From JADFAK01 sp047615865 (GTDB taxonomy: Bacteria; Bacteroidota; Bacteroidia; Flavobacteriales_D; Sanyastnellaceae), in the NCBI GenBank assembly GCA_047615865.1, contig JBLHIB010000003.1, forward strand, positions 1 to 64,000: 64,000 nt of DNA, given 5' to 3'. Below are positions 35,468 through 44,209 of the stretch, piece by piece. Made by a program: the position numbers and the translations under genes. Below the pieces are notes generated by a model, which had not been told where the DNA came from, ran no database searches, and worked only from the letters and a program-made list of their open reading frames with translations. How positions within the stretch are numbered: the stretch's first letter is position 1; the number at the start of each line of letters is the position of its first letter.

Positions 35468-35767
35468 TTAATGATCCATGGTTTTAGTCTTGTGCTTCTC
35501 AATTTGCTTTCGCAGCGCGTCTACCGCTTGATCAGTAGCTTCTTCGAAGGATTTCGACTGTTTTTTGGCAAAAAGCTCCTTCCCAGGAACAGCCAATTTT
35601 ATTTCAGAAACTTTATTTTCACGGTTATCAGCCTTGTCAACCTTCAATGTGACTTCCGCACTAATTATCTGTGAATGGAATAATCTTAGTTTTTCCAACT
35701 TATCTTCAATAAAGTCGATCAACTTTTTATCGGCGTCAAAATGAATGCTATGGATTTGTACTTGCAT
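35468..35767 (-). CDS. hpf: Ribosome hibernation-promoting factor (HPF/RaiA family, short form)
   Basis: The 99-residue protein matches the sigma-54 modulation/YfiA fold: VQIHSIHFDADKKLIDFIEDKLEKL, AEVTLKVDKAD, and LAVPGKELFAKKQSKSFEEATDQAVDALRKQI. It binds the 30S decoding centre and silences ribosomes in stationary phase. It is the short form without the dimerising C-terminal domain. It lies 19 bp downstream of xerC in the rpsU-xerC-hpf cluster and ends in its own terminator. Confidence 0.9.
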   Translation of the reverse strand: MQVQIHSIHFDADKKLIDFIEDKLEKLRLFHSQIISAEVTLKVDKADNRENKVSEIKLAVPGKELFAKKQSKSFEEATDQAVDALRKQIEKHKTKTMDH

Positions 35768-35786
35768 ATTTCAGTAGAATTTTAAA

Positions 35787-36671
35787 TTATCCATTAGGAT
35801 GCGACTTCTTGTGCACATCCTTTAATTTTTCAATTGTATTGTGAGTATACACCTGAGTAGACGAAAGACTGCTATGTCCAAGCAGCTCTTTAACTGAATT
35901 TAAATTCGCCCCATTGTTTAGCAAGTGAGTTGCAAAAGTATGGCGAAGTACATGCGGGCTTTTCTTCTCTAGGGTAGTTACAAGACTAAGGTAATATTTT
36001 ACCTTATCGTATACAAACCTCGGATACATTTTGTTCCCTTTATTTGTAACGAGTAATTCGGGCAAATATGATTTACCAAAGGCCTCTTTTTTAAGATCTT
36101 GATAAAGCCTGATTTCATCCACTAAAGTGCGTGAGATAGGGACAATTCGTTCCTTATTTCTCTTTCCTACCACTCGAACTTGTCCTTTCATAAAATCTAT
36201 TCGATGCTCGAATAGATTAATGAGCTCTGCCTGTCTTATACCCGTTTCGTACAATATTGTTACAATCAAATGGTCTCGAATCCCTCTAAAATCATTAGTA
36301 TGAGGTAATTCCTCAAAACGCTCCATTCCCGACTCCTCAACAAACTGAGGGAGTCGTTTATTTGACTTTGGGGCCACCACTTTAACGGCAGGATTGATCT
36401 CAACTAGGGAATTCCGTTTGAGAAACTTGAAATAGGATCTAAGCGAAGATAATTTTCGCTGAATAGACTTGGCGACATACTTCTCTTCTACGAGATATAC
36501 AATCCACGAACGCATCATGGTAAAAGTGGTATCTGCGTATGATGAAGACTCGTAAAATGCGGATTGAAACTCGAAATATTGAGCAAGGTCTCGCTCGTAT
36601 CCGTTTACTGTGTGCGGAGAGTAGCGCTTTTCATGCGCTAAGTATGAAATAAATGCTTCGATTTTTTCCAA
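35787..36671 (-). CDS. xerC: Tyrosine recombinase XerC-like
   Basis: The protein has the N-terminal SAM-like domain (LAHEKRYSPHTVNGYERDLAQYF) and the C-terminal catalytic core. The active residues are Arg in ETGIRQAEL, Lys in the beta hairpin region (VVGKRNKERIVPI), the HxLRHTFATHLL box and the nucleophile Tyr in SSTQVYTHNTIEKL. With XerD it resolves chromosome dimers at dif. The longest frame starts at a TTG at 36698, which lies in the loop of the rpsU terminator hairpin. I therefore prefer the TTG at 36671, giving (M)EKIEAFISYLAHEKRYS, the normal family length. No ATG is available. Position between rpsU and hpf is common in the phylum. Confidence 0.9.
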   Translation of the reverse strand: MEKIEAFISYLAHEKRYSPHTVNGYERDLAQYFEFQSAFYESSSYADTTFTMMRSWIVYLVEEKYVAKSIQRKLSSLRSYFKFLKRNSLVEINPAVKVVAPKSNKRLPQFVEESGMERFEELPHTNDFRGIRDHLIVTILYETGIRQAELINLFEHRIDFMKGQVRVVGKRNKERIVPISRTLVDEIRLYQDLKKEAFGKSYLPELLVTNKGNKMYPRFVYDKVKYYLSLVTTLEKKSPHVLRHTFATHLLNNGANLNSVKELLGHSSLSSTQVYTHNTIEKLKDVHKKSHPNG

Positions 36672-36675
36672 AGAA

Positions 36676-36710
36676 AAAGGTGTAAATCTGTTAAACAAAT
36701 TTACACCTTT
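36676..36710 (-). terminator. rpsU terminator overlapping the 5' end of xerC
   Basis: AAAGGTGTAAAT (read leftward from 36710) pairs with ATTTACACCTTT in a perfect 12-bp stem with an 11-nt loop. TTCTTT follows. It starts 24 bp past the rpsU stop and overlaps the first codons of the longest xerC frame. Confidence 0.75.
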
Positions 36711-36733
36711 CTTTATACTCTTTAGGTTTTACC

Positions 36734-36922
36734 CTACTCTTCGTTTTGCATCTGTAACTTATAAGCTGCGCGCTTAACCATTTCACGCTTCGCGAACGAA
36801 GGCTTAGTGAAATGTTGACGAGCTCTAAGCTGTTTCATAGTGCCAGTACGCTCAAATTTCTTTTTGAACTTCTTCAAAGCACGATCAATATTCTCTCCTT
36901 CCTTTACTGGTATTACTAACAT
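36734..36922 (-). CDS. rpsU: 30S ribosomal protein S21
   Basis: The 62-residue protein MLVIPVKEGENIDRALKKFK... with a basic helical middle (KRTG-type region FERTGTMKQLRARQ) matches S21. ATG at 36922 opens the conserved IPVKEG start; a longer frame from 36946 adds eight residues that the family lacks. S21 helps 30S recognise mRNA leaders. In Bacteroidota, S18/S21/S6 mask the anti-SD, so its level may matter for initiation. A strong terminator follows it. Confidence 0.95.
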   Translation of the reverse strand: MLVIPVKEGENIDRALKKFKKKFERTGTMKQLRARQHFTKPSFAKREMVKRAAYKLQMQNEE

Positions 36923-36975
36923 ACTTTCCTGATTTAAGGGATGCAAAGATAAAACGAATTTTCCATTTTCAAAGG

Positions 36976-38118
36976 TTAGTCACGAAGAATCTCACGAGAA
37001 ATGACAAGTTTTTGTATTTCTGAGGTCCCCTCCCCTATTGTACATAGCTTACAGTCTCGATAAAACTTCTCAACTGGATACTCTTTTGTGTAGCCATAGC
37101 CACCAAAAATCTGTACAGCCTCATTGGCCACTTTGCAAGCAACCTCTGACGAATAATACTTAGCCATTGCGCTCAACTTGACAACGTTTTGCCCTTTATT
37201 CTTGAGGTCAGCCGCCTTGTAAAGCAACAGTTCTGCTGCTTCAATCTCAGTTTCCATATCTGCCAATTTAAAGGCTATTGCTTGGAAATTAGAAATTGGC
37301 TGCCCAAATTGCTCTCGTTCTTTCGAATACTTCACTGCCGCTTTCATGGCACCTTTGGCAATTCCAAGCCCAAGTGAACCAATTGAAATCCGTCCGCCAT
37401 CCAGAACTTTCATTGCTTGGATAAATCCTTGACCTACATCTCCCAATACGTTCTCTTTTGGAACACGACAATTGTCAAAAAACAATCCTGCCGTCTCAGA
37501 AGCGCGCATACCTAGTTTATCTTCTTTCTTTCCTCCAGTGAATCCAGGTGTTCCTTTCTCAATGACAAATGCTGTCATGCCTCTAGAATCGCCCTTTTCA
37601 CCTGTGCGAACGATAACTACAGCAACGTCTCCAGAGATTGCATGAGTTATAAAGTTCTTGGATCCATTTATCACCCACTCATCACCATCAAGAACAGCAG
37701 TTGTAGCCATTCCCCCGGCATCAGAGCCAGTCCCTTGTTCAGTCAGCCCCCAGGCTCCAATCCATTCAGCACTTGCTAATTTTGGCAAGTACTTCCTTTT
37801 TTGCTCCTCGTTACCAAAAGCAAGAATATGTCCAGTACAGAGCGAATTATGAGCCGCAACTGAAAGTCCTATCGAACCACAAACTTGCGAGATCTCATCT
37901 ACTACAGTAATATACTCGAAGTAGCCAAAACCACTTCCACCATATTCTTGTGGCACAAGAACCCCCATCAAACCCAATTCACCAAGTTTTTTGAACACAT
38001 GAACCGGAAACTCTTGCGCTTCATCCCATTTCATGATGTTGGGACGAATCTCCTTCTCAGCAAAATCCTGCACCATTTGGGCGATCATATGCTGATTTTC
38101 ATTTTTGCTAAAATCCAT
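36976..38118 (-). CDS. Acyl-CoA dehydrogenase
   Basis: The 380-residue protein has the family motifs GAWGLTEQGTGSDAGG (FAD contact), NGSKNFITHA, the substrate-region QFGQPISNFQ and the C-terminal FYRDCKLCTIGEGTSEIQKLVI. The Glu before GTSE is the usual catalytic base. It oxidises acyl-CoA to enoyl-CoA with FAD, passing electrons to ETF. Sequence resembles short/branched-chain or butyryl-type enzymes, but chain-length preference is not visible. Monocistronic, leftward. Confidence 0.92.
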   Translation of the reverse strand: MDFSKNENQHMIAQMVQDFAEKEIRPNIMKWDEAQEFPVHVFKKLGELGLMGVLVPQEYGGSGFGYFEYITVVDEISQVCGSIGLSVAAHNSLCTGHILAFGNEEQKRKYLPKLASAEWIGAWGLTEQGTGSDAGGMATTAVLDGDEWVINGSKNFITHAISGDVAVVIVRTGEKGDSRGMTAFVIEKGTPGFTGGKKEDKLGMRASETAGLFFDNCRVPKENVLGDVGQGFIQAMKVLDGGRISIGSLGLGIAKGAMKAAVKYSKEREQFGQPISNFQAIAFKLADMETEIEAAELLLYKAADLKNKGQNVVKLSAMAKYYSSEVACKVANEAVQIFGGYGYTKEYPVEKFYRDCKLCTIGEGTSEIQKLVISREILRD

Positions 38119-38186
38119 TTGTAGTCTAATTTATTGAGTCCGCATAGTCATCAAAATGCGGATTATACTGGCAATAGTTATTCGAA

Positions 38187-38714
38187 TTACCAGCAGGCTA
38201 AATTATGAATATTTTCAGAGTATTTATGAAGCTTGTCTTGACCTTTTAGAAAAGACAGTTCCACTAAGAAATCAAACCCACCAACAACACCGCCTTGCAG
38301 CAATACCAGCTCTGCTGCTGCTCCAGCAGTGCCTCCTGTTGCTAAGAGGTCATCATGAACTAGAACTTTCATTCCTGGTTTAATAATACCTTTATGTATT
38401 TCAATTTCTGCACTACCATATTCTAGGTCGTAGGAAACGCAGACTGTCTCCGCAGGTAGTTTACCTTTCTTTCTCACTGGCGCGAATGGCAAGTCTAATG
38501 ATTTGGCCAACTCTAGACCAAAGAAAAAGCCTCTACTTTCTACTCCTATTACCAGGTCTAGATTTTTGTTTTTATAAAACTCGTGGAGCTCACTGACAAT
38601 GTCCCGGCACAATTGTGGATCCAAGAAAATCGGAGTAATATCCTTGAACAATATCCCCGGAGACGGGAAATCGGGCACGTCTCGCACTGCATTTTTAATT
38701 CTATCTTCAATCAT
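38187..38714 (-). CDS. apt: Adenine phosphoribosyltransferase
   Basis: The 175-residue protein begins MIEDRIKNAVRDVPDFPSPG, the standard APT N-terminus, followed by GVESRGFFFGLELA and the PRPP loop VLVHDDLLATGGTAGAA. It makes AMP from adenine and PRPP, completing the salvage loop with AMP nucleosidase in this window. The longer frame to 38723 begins with TTG and is rejected. It overlaps the stop of the upstream ComEA-like gene by 8 bp, so it is translationally coupled. Confidence 0.96.
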   Translation of the reverse strand: MIEDRIKNAVRDVPDFPSPGILFKDITPIFLDPQLCRDIVSELHEFYKNKNLDLVIGVESRGFFFGLELAKSLDLPFAPVRKKGKLPAETVCVSYDLEYGSAEIEIHKGIIKPGMKVLVHDDLLATGGTAGAAAELVLLQGGVVGGFDFLVELSFLKGQDKLHKYSENIHNLACW

Positions 38715-39597
38715 GGACTGCAAAGAACGGCCTAATTATGATCAATATCGAATCGTTCATCAAATGTACTTTCAACAAATCCTCTAGCTTCTTATAATCA
38801 CCATGTTGCTCTCTGTACTTGACGATTCCTCGTGCTAGATTGTAGTTAATGAAAGTATGGGAAGCCAGCTCCTTGGTGCCTAATTGATTGATATTCCGAA
38901 CCCTTACTAGTTCCAGGTTCAGTGTAGTCTGTTGCTGTATAGCTTCAATTTTTATTGAATCCATGCCATACAGGCTCAACAATTGATCATAAGATGAAAA
39001 CCCACCCAAATTGGCTCTCAACTGAGTGATCTTCCCTGCGTAAAATGGTCCAACACCCCGGATAACAAGGAGTTCTGCAGAATCGGCTTGATTGAGCTCT
39101 ACGGCAGCCATTTCCATTTTTGGGGAAACTATTTCCTCAGGAATTGCTTTGATTTCCTTCATTGTAAAAACCATCCAAGGCATGAGAAGAGCCAATTTTT
39201 CTTCGGAAACCACAAAGGAGCTCCCCACGTCCTTAGCGGAATAAAAACCACCTATTACCCCGCGGTAATTAACCAAGGATGCGGCTTGTTTCTGGCTAAA
39301 TCCAAGCTGTCGCCATTCATCAGCTGAGATTATGTTGGGATCGAAGAAATCAGTAATCGGTTTCGGAACTTTCGGCTTGTCCTTGTCAGCAGTTAACTCC
39401 CCCTTGAACAAAGAAGCCTTTTTGGGCCGCTCAAACTTCTCAGCGAGAACATTAAAGTCTACTTCAGGGTACATTGGTGGAAAAAAATCATCCCAAGAAG
39501 CCCGCAATAGGGAAACTACAAATAGGAGCGAGCAAAGCACAACAACTCCATAACGCTCTCTTTTATTGAATGCCAAATGTTCTTTCCAGCGACTCAC
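38707..39597 (-). CDS. ComEA-like helix-hairpin-helix protein, membrane anchored
   Basis: The 296-residue protein has an N-terminal transmembrane helix (YGVVVLCSLLFVVSLL), a linker, and three helix-hairpin-helix units. Their motifs include WRQLGFSQKQAASLVNYRG, LNQADSAELLVIRGVGPFYAGKI and the last near YNLARGIVKYREQHGDYKKLEDLL. HhH domains bind DNA non-specifically; ComEA is the DNA receptor for natural uptake, but similar Bacteroidota proteins are not proven competence factors. Start is GTG at 39597. It is coupled to apt downstream. Confidence 0.82.
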   Translation of the reverse strand: MSRWKEHLAFNKRERYGVVVLCSLLFVVSLLRASWDDFFPPMYPEVDFNVLAEKFERPKKASLFKGELTADKDKPKVPKPITDFFDPNIISADEWRQLGFSQKQAASLVNYRGVIGGFYSAKDVGSSFVVSEEKLALLMPWMVFTMKEIKAIPEEIVSPKMEMAAVELNQADSAELLVIRGVGPFYAGKITQLRANLGGFSSYDQLLSLYGMDSIKIEAIQQQTTLNLELVRVRNINQLGTKELASHTFINYNLARGIVKYREQHGDYKKLEDLLKVHLMNDSILIIIRPFFAVHD

Positions 39598-39602
39598 CTA
39601 CG

Positions 39603-41453
39603 TTATTTGTACTTTTTGATTGCACCAGACTTAACGCGAGCCAAATAATCTTTTAGGTCAGCTCTAATTTCAGGAGCAAGGAAATAGAGGCCTAAGACGT
39701 TCGGGAATGCCATGGCAAATATCATGATATCACCAAAATCAAAAACTGAACCTAAACTCATTGCAGAACCAACGACAACGAAAAAGCAGAATATCGCCTT
39801 GTATGTAACATTGGCAATCTTGCTTTCCCCGAACAAATAAGTCCAGGACTTCAATCCGTAGTATGACCAAGAAATCATTGTAGACAAAGCGAACAATATA
39901 ACCGCCACCGACAACACAACAGGAAACCAAGGAATAGCTGATTCAAAAGCAGCAGAAGTGAGAGAAACACCTCCCAACTGGCCAGCTGTATTGAACATTT
40001 GTTCTGTACCTAGTCCGCCATAATTGGTAATAATAATTACCAATGCTGTAATTGTACAAATCACGACAGTATCAATAAATGGTTCCAACAAGGCCACTAT
40101 ACCTTCGCTTACTGGCTCATCAGTCTTAGCAGCACTGTGTGCAATGGATGCAGAACCGATTCCAGCCTCATTCGAGAATGCTGCTCGTTTGAAACCTAGT
40201 ATTAAAACACCAATAAAACCGCCAAAGACAGCATCGGGGTTGAATGCACCGTAGAAGATTTGGCCGAAAGCCCAACCCAATTTATCAAAGTTCATTACAA
40301 TAACTACAATTGCTGCAAAGAGGTAGATTGCTACCATTGCAGGTACAATTTTATCTGTAACTCGAGCAATACTCTTAATTCCTCCAATAATGATAAGGGC
40401 AACAACACCGGCTACAATCAATCCGAATATCCAACCTCTTTCAAAGAAGATGCTTTCAGTGCCTCCGGTAACATCAATTAACTGCTGAGTAGCCTGGTTA
40501 ATTTGAACCATGTTTCCTCCACCAATTGATCCTCCGATACATGCAATTGCAAATATAGCGGCCAGTACTTTTCCTAACCTTTTTTTCCCTTGCCGAGCCA
40601 AACCCTCGCTCAAGTAGAACATCGGCCCACCTGACACTGTGCCGTCTGCATTGTATTTCCTGTATTTAACTCCAAGCGTACATTCAACGAACTTGGATGA
40701 CATTCCGAACAAACCTGCAATAATCATCCAGAAAGTTGCGCCTGGTCCACCCATTGAAACTGCCATGGCGACACCGGCAATATTTCCGACACCAACAGTT
40801 CCTGAAAGAGCCGCGGTCAGGGCTTGAAAGTGTGACACTTCTCCTGGATCCTTGGGATCATCGAACTTTCCACGAACGACATCCAAGGCATGACGGAAGC
40901 CTGTCACATTGATAAACCTCATGTAAAGAGTGAAAAACAATGCGCCAACAAGGAGCCAAATGAGGACGAAAGGAATTTCCTTTTGCAGCGGAGTAAACAG
41001 GTAAGAAGAGCTTCGAGCATTTTCTGTTGGAGAAACTCTCATTGTAAATCCGGCAAAAACGTCAGGACTGATTTCGTCACCAAATCTATGCAGTGACGTC
41101 TGCTCAACATCATCGATGGTATACACCAGATTAAAATAAGCTTGATCAACCGGTTCGATTATGAATTGCTGATCGTAGGGAACTTCGTCACCGGAAAAGG
41201 CAACTGAAATACCCATTTCGTCCATGCTCCAGTAATCTCCATTATCCTGCAGCTCCGTTAGAGTCTGAGTTTCACCTGTCGGAATTGCGAAAAAGATCAC
41301 TTTGCCCAAAGCCACAGTTACGGGGGTCATCGCATCATTGATGACATCATCTAAAGTCCGTTCCTTATCCACCGCTTCTTGCGCTATGGCAGGGACAGAA
41401 ATAATCACGATCGAAGCCGCTATAAATATGTTAAAGAGAATCTTTTTCATCAT
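39603..41453 (-). CDS. AGCS-family alanine/glycine:sodium symporter with large periplasmic insertion
   Basis: The 616-residue protein starts with a signal sequence (KILFNIFIAASIVIISVPAIAQ) and a segment typical of Bacteroidota AGCS proteins (MTPVTVALGKVIFFAIPTG). About 100 soluble residues (60-157) follow before the first transporter helix FVLIWLLVGALFFTLYMRF. The core contains GTVGVGNIAGVAMAVSMGGPGATFWM and AAFSNEAGIGSASIAHSAAKT, AGCS signatures for Na-coupled uptake of alanine or glycine. The insertion carries Tyr/Phe/Asp-rich beta-like segments and no recognised domain. It may affect substrate entry or outer-membrane contact; that is inference. Confidence 0.88.
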   Translation of the reverse strand: MMKKILFNIFIAASIVIISVPAIAQEAVDKERTLDDVINDAMTPVTVALGKVIFFAIPTGETQTLTELQDNGDYWSMDEMGISVAFSGDEVPYDQQFIIEPVDQAYFNLVYTIDDVEQTSLHRFGDEISPDVFAGFTMRVSPTENARSSSYLFTPLQKEIPFVLIWLLVGALFFTLYMRFINVTGFRHALDVVRGKFDDPKDPGEVSHFQALTAALSGTVGVGNIAGVAMAVSMGGPGATFWMIIAGLFGMSSKFVECTLGVKYRKYNADGTVSGGPMFYLSEGLARQGKKRLGKVLAAIFAIACIGGSIGGGNMVQINQATQQLIDVTGGTESIFFERGWIFGLIVAGVVALIIIGGIKSIARVTDKIVPAMVAIYLFAAIVVIVMNFDKLGWAFGQIFYGAFNPDAVFGGFIGVLILGFKRAAFSNEAGIGSASIAHSAAKTDEPVSEGIVALLEPFIDTVVICTITALVIIITNYGGLGTEQMFNTAGQLGGVSLTSAAFESAIPWFPVVLSVAVILFALSTMISWSYYGLKSWTYLFGESKIANVTYKAIFCFFVVVGSAMSLGSVFDFGDIMIFAMAFPNVLGLYFLAPEIRADLKDYLARVKSGAIKKYK

Positions 41454-41518
41454 GTGGGTGCAGGTTAAAAATATCGGTTGCCTGTAAATATAAACAAGAA
41501 TATTAGTTGGTCACAAAA

Positions 41519-42550
41519 TCATTTTGAGGGTGGCGTAATGCCAACCAGACGATTGAGCAAACTAATTTGGTTTTGATTTCCTAGGACAAAGAACTTTGAG
41601 TTTGGCAGAATTCTAGTATCGGGGCCTGGATTGATTACATATTCACCGTCTTCGCTTTTAAAGCCGATAATATTGATCCCAATTCTATTTCGAATATGTA
41701 ACTCGCCTAGGGTTTTGTATTGAAAATCGACTGGAAGATCTTTGAATGTCACTTCTTCTAAATTAATATCGCCCTCACCTTGAACGGAGACATGATCCAA
41801 AAACTCCATGACATCAGGTGTCACAACAAGGGAAGCCATGTGAGCTCCGCCAACACTATCGGGCATAATAACATTGTTGGCACCAGCTATTCTAAGCTTT
41901 TTCACAGAAGCCGCTTTCGACGCACGTGATATGATGATTACATCTTTATTGAGCTCACGTGCCGTGAGAACAACATATAAGTTATCGGCATCATTGGGCA
42001 AGGTTGTGATCAATGCTTTTGCAGATACAATTCCCGCCCGACAGAGATCCTCATCACTGGTTGCGTCTCCATTTATCACGAGATAGGCTGGATCTCCATA
42101 GAGCATTTTGCTTTTCTCCTCAGACTTCTCAATGACTACAAATCTTTGCGACATATAGTTCAAATCGGCGGCGGCCTTATCACCTACGCGACCAAAACCG
42201 CATACGATGACATGATCTTTGATATTGGCTAGTTCGTTCTCCACTTTAGCTTTTCGAATAATATTGATATACTCACCAGCAACAAAATACGTAGTTATAG
42301 CTGAAATGCCATAGGCAAAAGTACCAATGCTGGTAATAATTAGCACTGCAGTAAACATGCGCCCCTCAAAAGACAAAGTACGTACCTCTTGAAAACCGAC
42401 CGTAGAGATGGTAATGATCGTCATGTAAAATGCATCAAAGAATGGATAATCTTCAATGATCATGAACCCCAAGCTTCCTGTCAACACGATGGTGATGAGG
42501 ATTACTAAGGCAACGTATATCCGAGAAAATGCTTTAAATGAGAACAGCAC
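41519..42550 (-). CDS. RCK-domain potassium-channel-like protein with atypical filter
   Basis: The 343-residue protein has TM1 (about residues 11-32), a pore loop and TM2 (about residues 65-90). A RCK/TrkA-N domain follows with VIVCGFGRVGDKAA (residues 114-127), then a C-terminal TrkA-C-like domain with ELHIRNRIGINIIGF. The filter at residues 50-55 reads TVGFQE where potassium channels have TVGYGD: the second glycine of GYG is Gln. Ion selectivity or conduction is therefore uncertain. Start GTG at 42550, 2 bp after the PspC gene, in an operon with it and DUF2851. Confidence 0.8.
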   Translation of the reverse strand: MLFSFKAFSRIYVALVILITIVLTGSLGFMIIEDYPFFDAFYMTIITISTVGFQEVRTLSFEGRMFTAVLIITSIGTFAYGISAITTYFVAGEYINIIRKAKVENELANIKDHVIVCGFGRVGDKAAADLNYMSQRFVVIEKSEEKSKMLYGDPAYLVINGDATSDEDLCRAGIVSAKALITTLPNDADNLYVVLTARELNKDVIIISRASKAASVKKLRIAGANNVIMPDSVGGAHMASLVVTPDVMEFLDHVSVQGEGDINLEEVTFKDLPVDFQYKTLGELHIRNRIGINIIGFKSEDGEYVINPGPDTRILPNSKFFVLGNQNQISLLNRLVGITPPSK

Positions 42551-42552
42551 GC

Positions 42553-42786
42553 CTAATCTTCAATTTCCCATACCGTCTTTCGACGACGGGCAGATTTAAA
42601 ATATTCTTTGTTCTCTAGGATGAATGCCATCATCAAATAAATCAACAACGGAGAACCTAAAGTAATGAAAGAGAGGTAAATAAAGGCCAGTCGAATTTTG
42701 GTAGCCTTGATCCCCAGACGGCGACCCCACCAATCACAAACTCCAAAAGTTTGTCTTTCAAAAAAGTCTTTAATCCTATCGATCAT
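42553..42786 (-). CDS. PspC-domain membrane protein
   Basis: The 77-residue protein MIDRIKDFFERQTFGVCDWWG... has the PspC-domain plan: a charged N-terminus, then a hydrophobic helix (LAFIYLSFITLGSPLLIYLMMAFI). PspC-type proteins respond to envelope stress or modulate the phage-shock system; no pspA is nearby. The ATG at 42786 lies 2 bp after the stop of DUF2851 and is preferred over the longer frame to 42837, which would overlap DUF2851. Confidence 0.75.
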   Translation of the reverse strand: MIDRIKDFFERQTFGVCDWWGRRLGIKATKIRLAFIYLSFITLGSPLLIYLMMAFILENKEYFKSARRRKTVWEIED

Positions 42787-42788
42787 AC

Positions 42789-44066
42789 TCAGCTTTGTCT
42801 TTTTAATAATTTCACTCCTATCATGCAAGATAGACATTTTTTGCTATCGCAAAATTCGTTTTTCAATTCTAGTAAGGCCTGTGAATCTCCAGCATTATCT
42901 GCGGTAATCCCATCACTTCCCCATTCACGAATCACCTTGTTCTTCTCACATGGCATCTCCTCCAATAAACGGAAGGCCTTGTTGGCTATCGTCTCATTTG
43001 ATCTTGTTTTACCATAAAAGAAAAGCATGGGAACTACTGCATTAATCACGATCGACTGGGCGGTTGCTATTCCAATTTTTTTCCTTTTATCAAGTGTTGA
43101 TTGACCAAAAGAAAAATGAGTATTCCAATAAGGGCTCGCTTCAACTCGCAGATATTCCATAATCCCTTTGATGGATTCTATTTCTAGAAACATGCCCATG
43201 CAGTCGGTATTTTGAAACGCCATTGCTGCCAGCTGCGCGATTCGAATTTCTGGAAAATTCGATGGTCGCATGCGCAGTTTCTTCCATTGGCTGCCGGCCA
43301 TAGGGACTAACCCATACTTATGTCTTAAAAATGCATATTCATTGATGAGTGCTGTTTCGTAAGGCGACGCTGAGAGCTCAGGAAGAAGTCCAGCTTGCCC
43401 AAATAGCAAAGCCTCCAATTGAAATGTACTATTCGAACATCGCTTTAAGATTGAATTGGGGACTGCGGCCGCCAAAAGTTCAAATGCATGTCTATTTACT
43501 TTGAGCCCTAGGGAGCGACAAACAAGATGCCAAGCCACATTGTTCCAGTCATTTTTAAATCTGTGTAGCAACTCTTCAACTAACAAACATTTGCGCTCCA
43601 AGCGCGCCAAAAGGAGCCTGTCCTTCCAATTCACCCATACCACATCTGAAATTTCGGGCAGCTCCCATCTACACGGACGCTCCAATTTACGTTCGCTCAA
43701 CACTTTGTAGTTCTTTACATACTTGATATCGATGTGAGACTTGAGCTCCACCACAGGCAAATCACCGGCTGTCTTGAGAAAAATATCTCGATCGTTTTCG
43801 AACACGACATGCAGTATCACTTTTTCATATGCAGGATCAAAGTGGTGTTTATGCGAGATCCAGTCCGATGACTTCAGATGAATCTCCACCGCTCCATACC
43901 AAGAAAAGTCACCTATAGTCACATGACCATTTGAAAAATCTGGACCGGCGTTGGTGTTCAGCTCACCAGGATTGTGAACAACGACCTCTTCCCCCTTAGA
44001 GTTTCGCAAGGGTAAATTGGACAATAAACTATAGCGCCATATAAAATGAAGGAATTCCTCTTGCAT
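42789..44066 (-). CDS. DUF2851-family conserved protein
   Basis: The 425-residue protein begins MQEEFLHFIWRYSLLSNLPL and contains LNTNAGPDFSNGHVTIGDFSWYGAVEIHLKSSDW near residues 35-70, the core motif of DUF2851. The GPDF...EIHLK spacing resembles a PD-(D/E)xK nuclease core, and HHFDPAYEKVILHVV continues the conserved block. Several Cys occur near the C-terminus (FCDSKKCLSCMIG). Activity is not established to my knowledge. First gene of a three-gene operon with PspC and the channel-like protein. Confidence 0.8.
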   Translation of the reverse strand: MQEEFLHFIWRYSLLSNLPLRNSKGEEVVVHNPGELNTNAGPDFSNGHVTIGDFSWYGAVEIHLKSSDWISHKHHFDPAYEKVILHVVFENDRDIFLKTAGDLPVVELKSHIDIKYVKNYKVLSERKLERPCRWELPEISDVVWVNWKDRLLLARLERKCLLVEELLHRFKNDWNNVAWHLVCRSLGLKVNRHAFELLAAAVPNSILKRCSNSTFQLEALLFGQAGLLPELSASPYETALINEYAFLRHKYGLVPMAGSQWKKLRMRPSNFPEIRIAQLAAMAFQNTDCMGMFLEIESIKGIMEYLRVEASPYWNTHFSFGQSTLDKRKKIGIATAQSIVINAVVPMLFFYGKTRSNETIANKAFRLLEEMPCEKNKVIREWGSDGITADNAGDSQALLELKNEFCDSKKCLSCMIGVKLLKRQS

Positions 44067-44187
44067 AAAGCTCGGTATTGAGGGACCAAGCTAATTTGAC
44101 TTTCACCTCAAATTGCAAACGAGTTTATAAGTGCAGACAGAACTTTGTAAGTGCTAAAAAATCACACCTAAAAGCAATTCCTTATGG

Positions 44188-44209
44188 AAGCTTGTCAGTC
44201 GACAAGCTT
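44188..44209. repeat. Hairpin-forming inverted repeat at the 3' end of the beta-barrel gene
   Basis: AAGCTTGTC (44188-44196) is inverted at 44201-44209 around AGTC. It overlaps the stop codon of the gene at 44208. Read leftward the T-run precedes the stem, so it is not a normal terminator. Confidence 0.5.

Noticed and set aside
35787..36671. Integron or mobile-element integrase
   Set aside because: The sequence and its position between rpsU and hpf fit the housekeeping XerC recombinase; no att sites, cassettes or phage genes are nearby.
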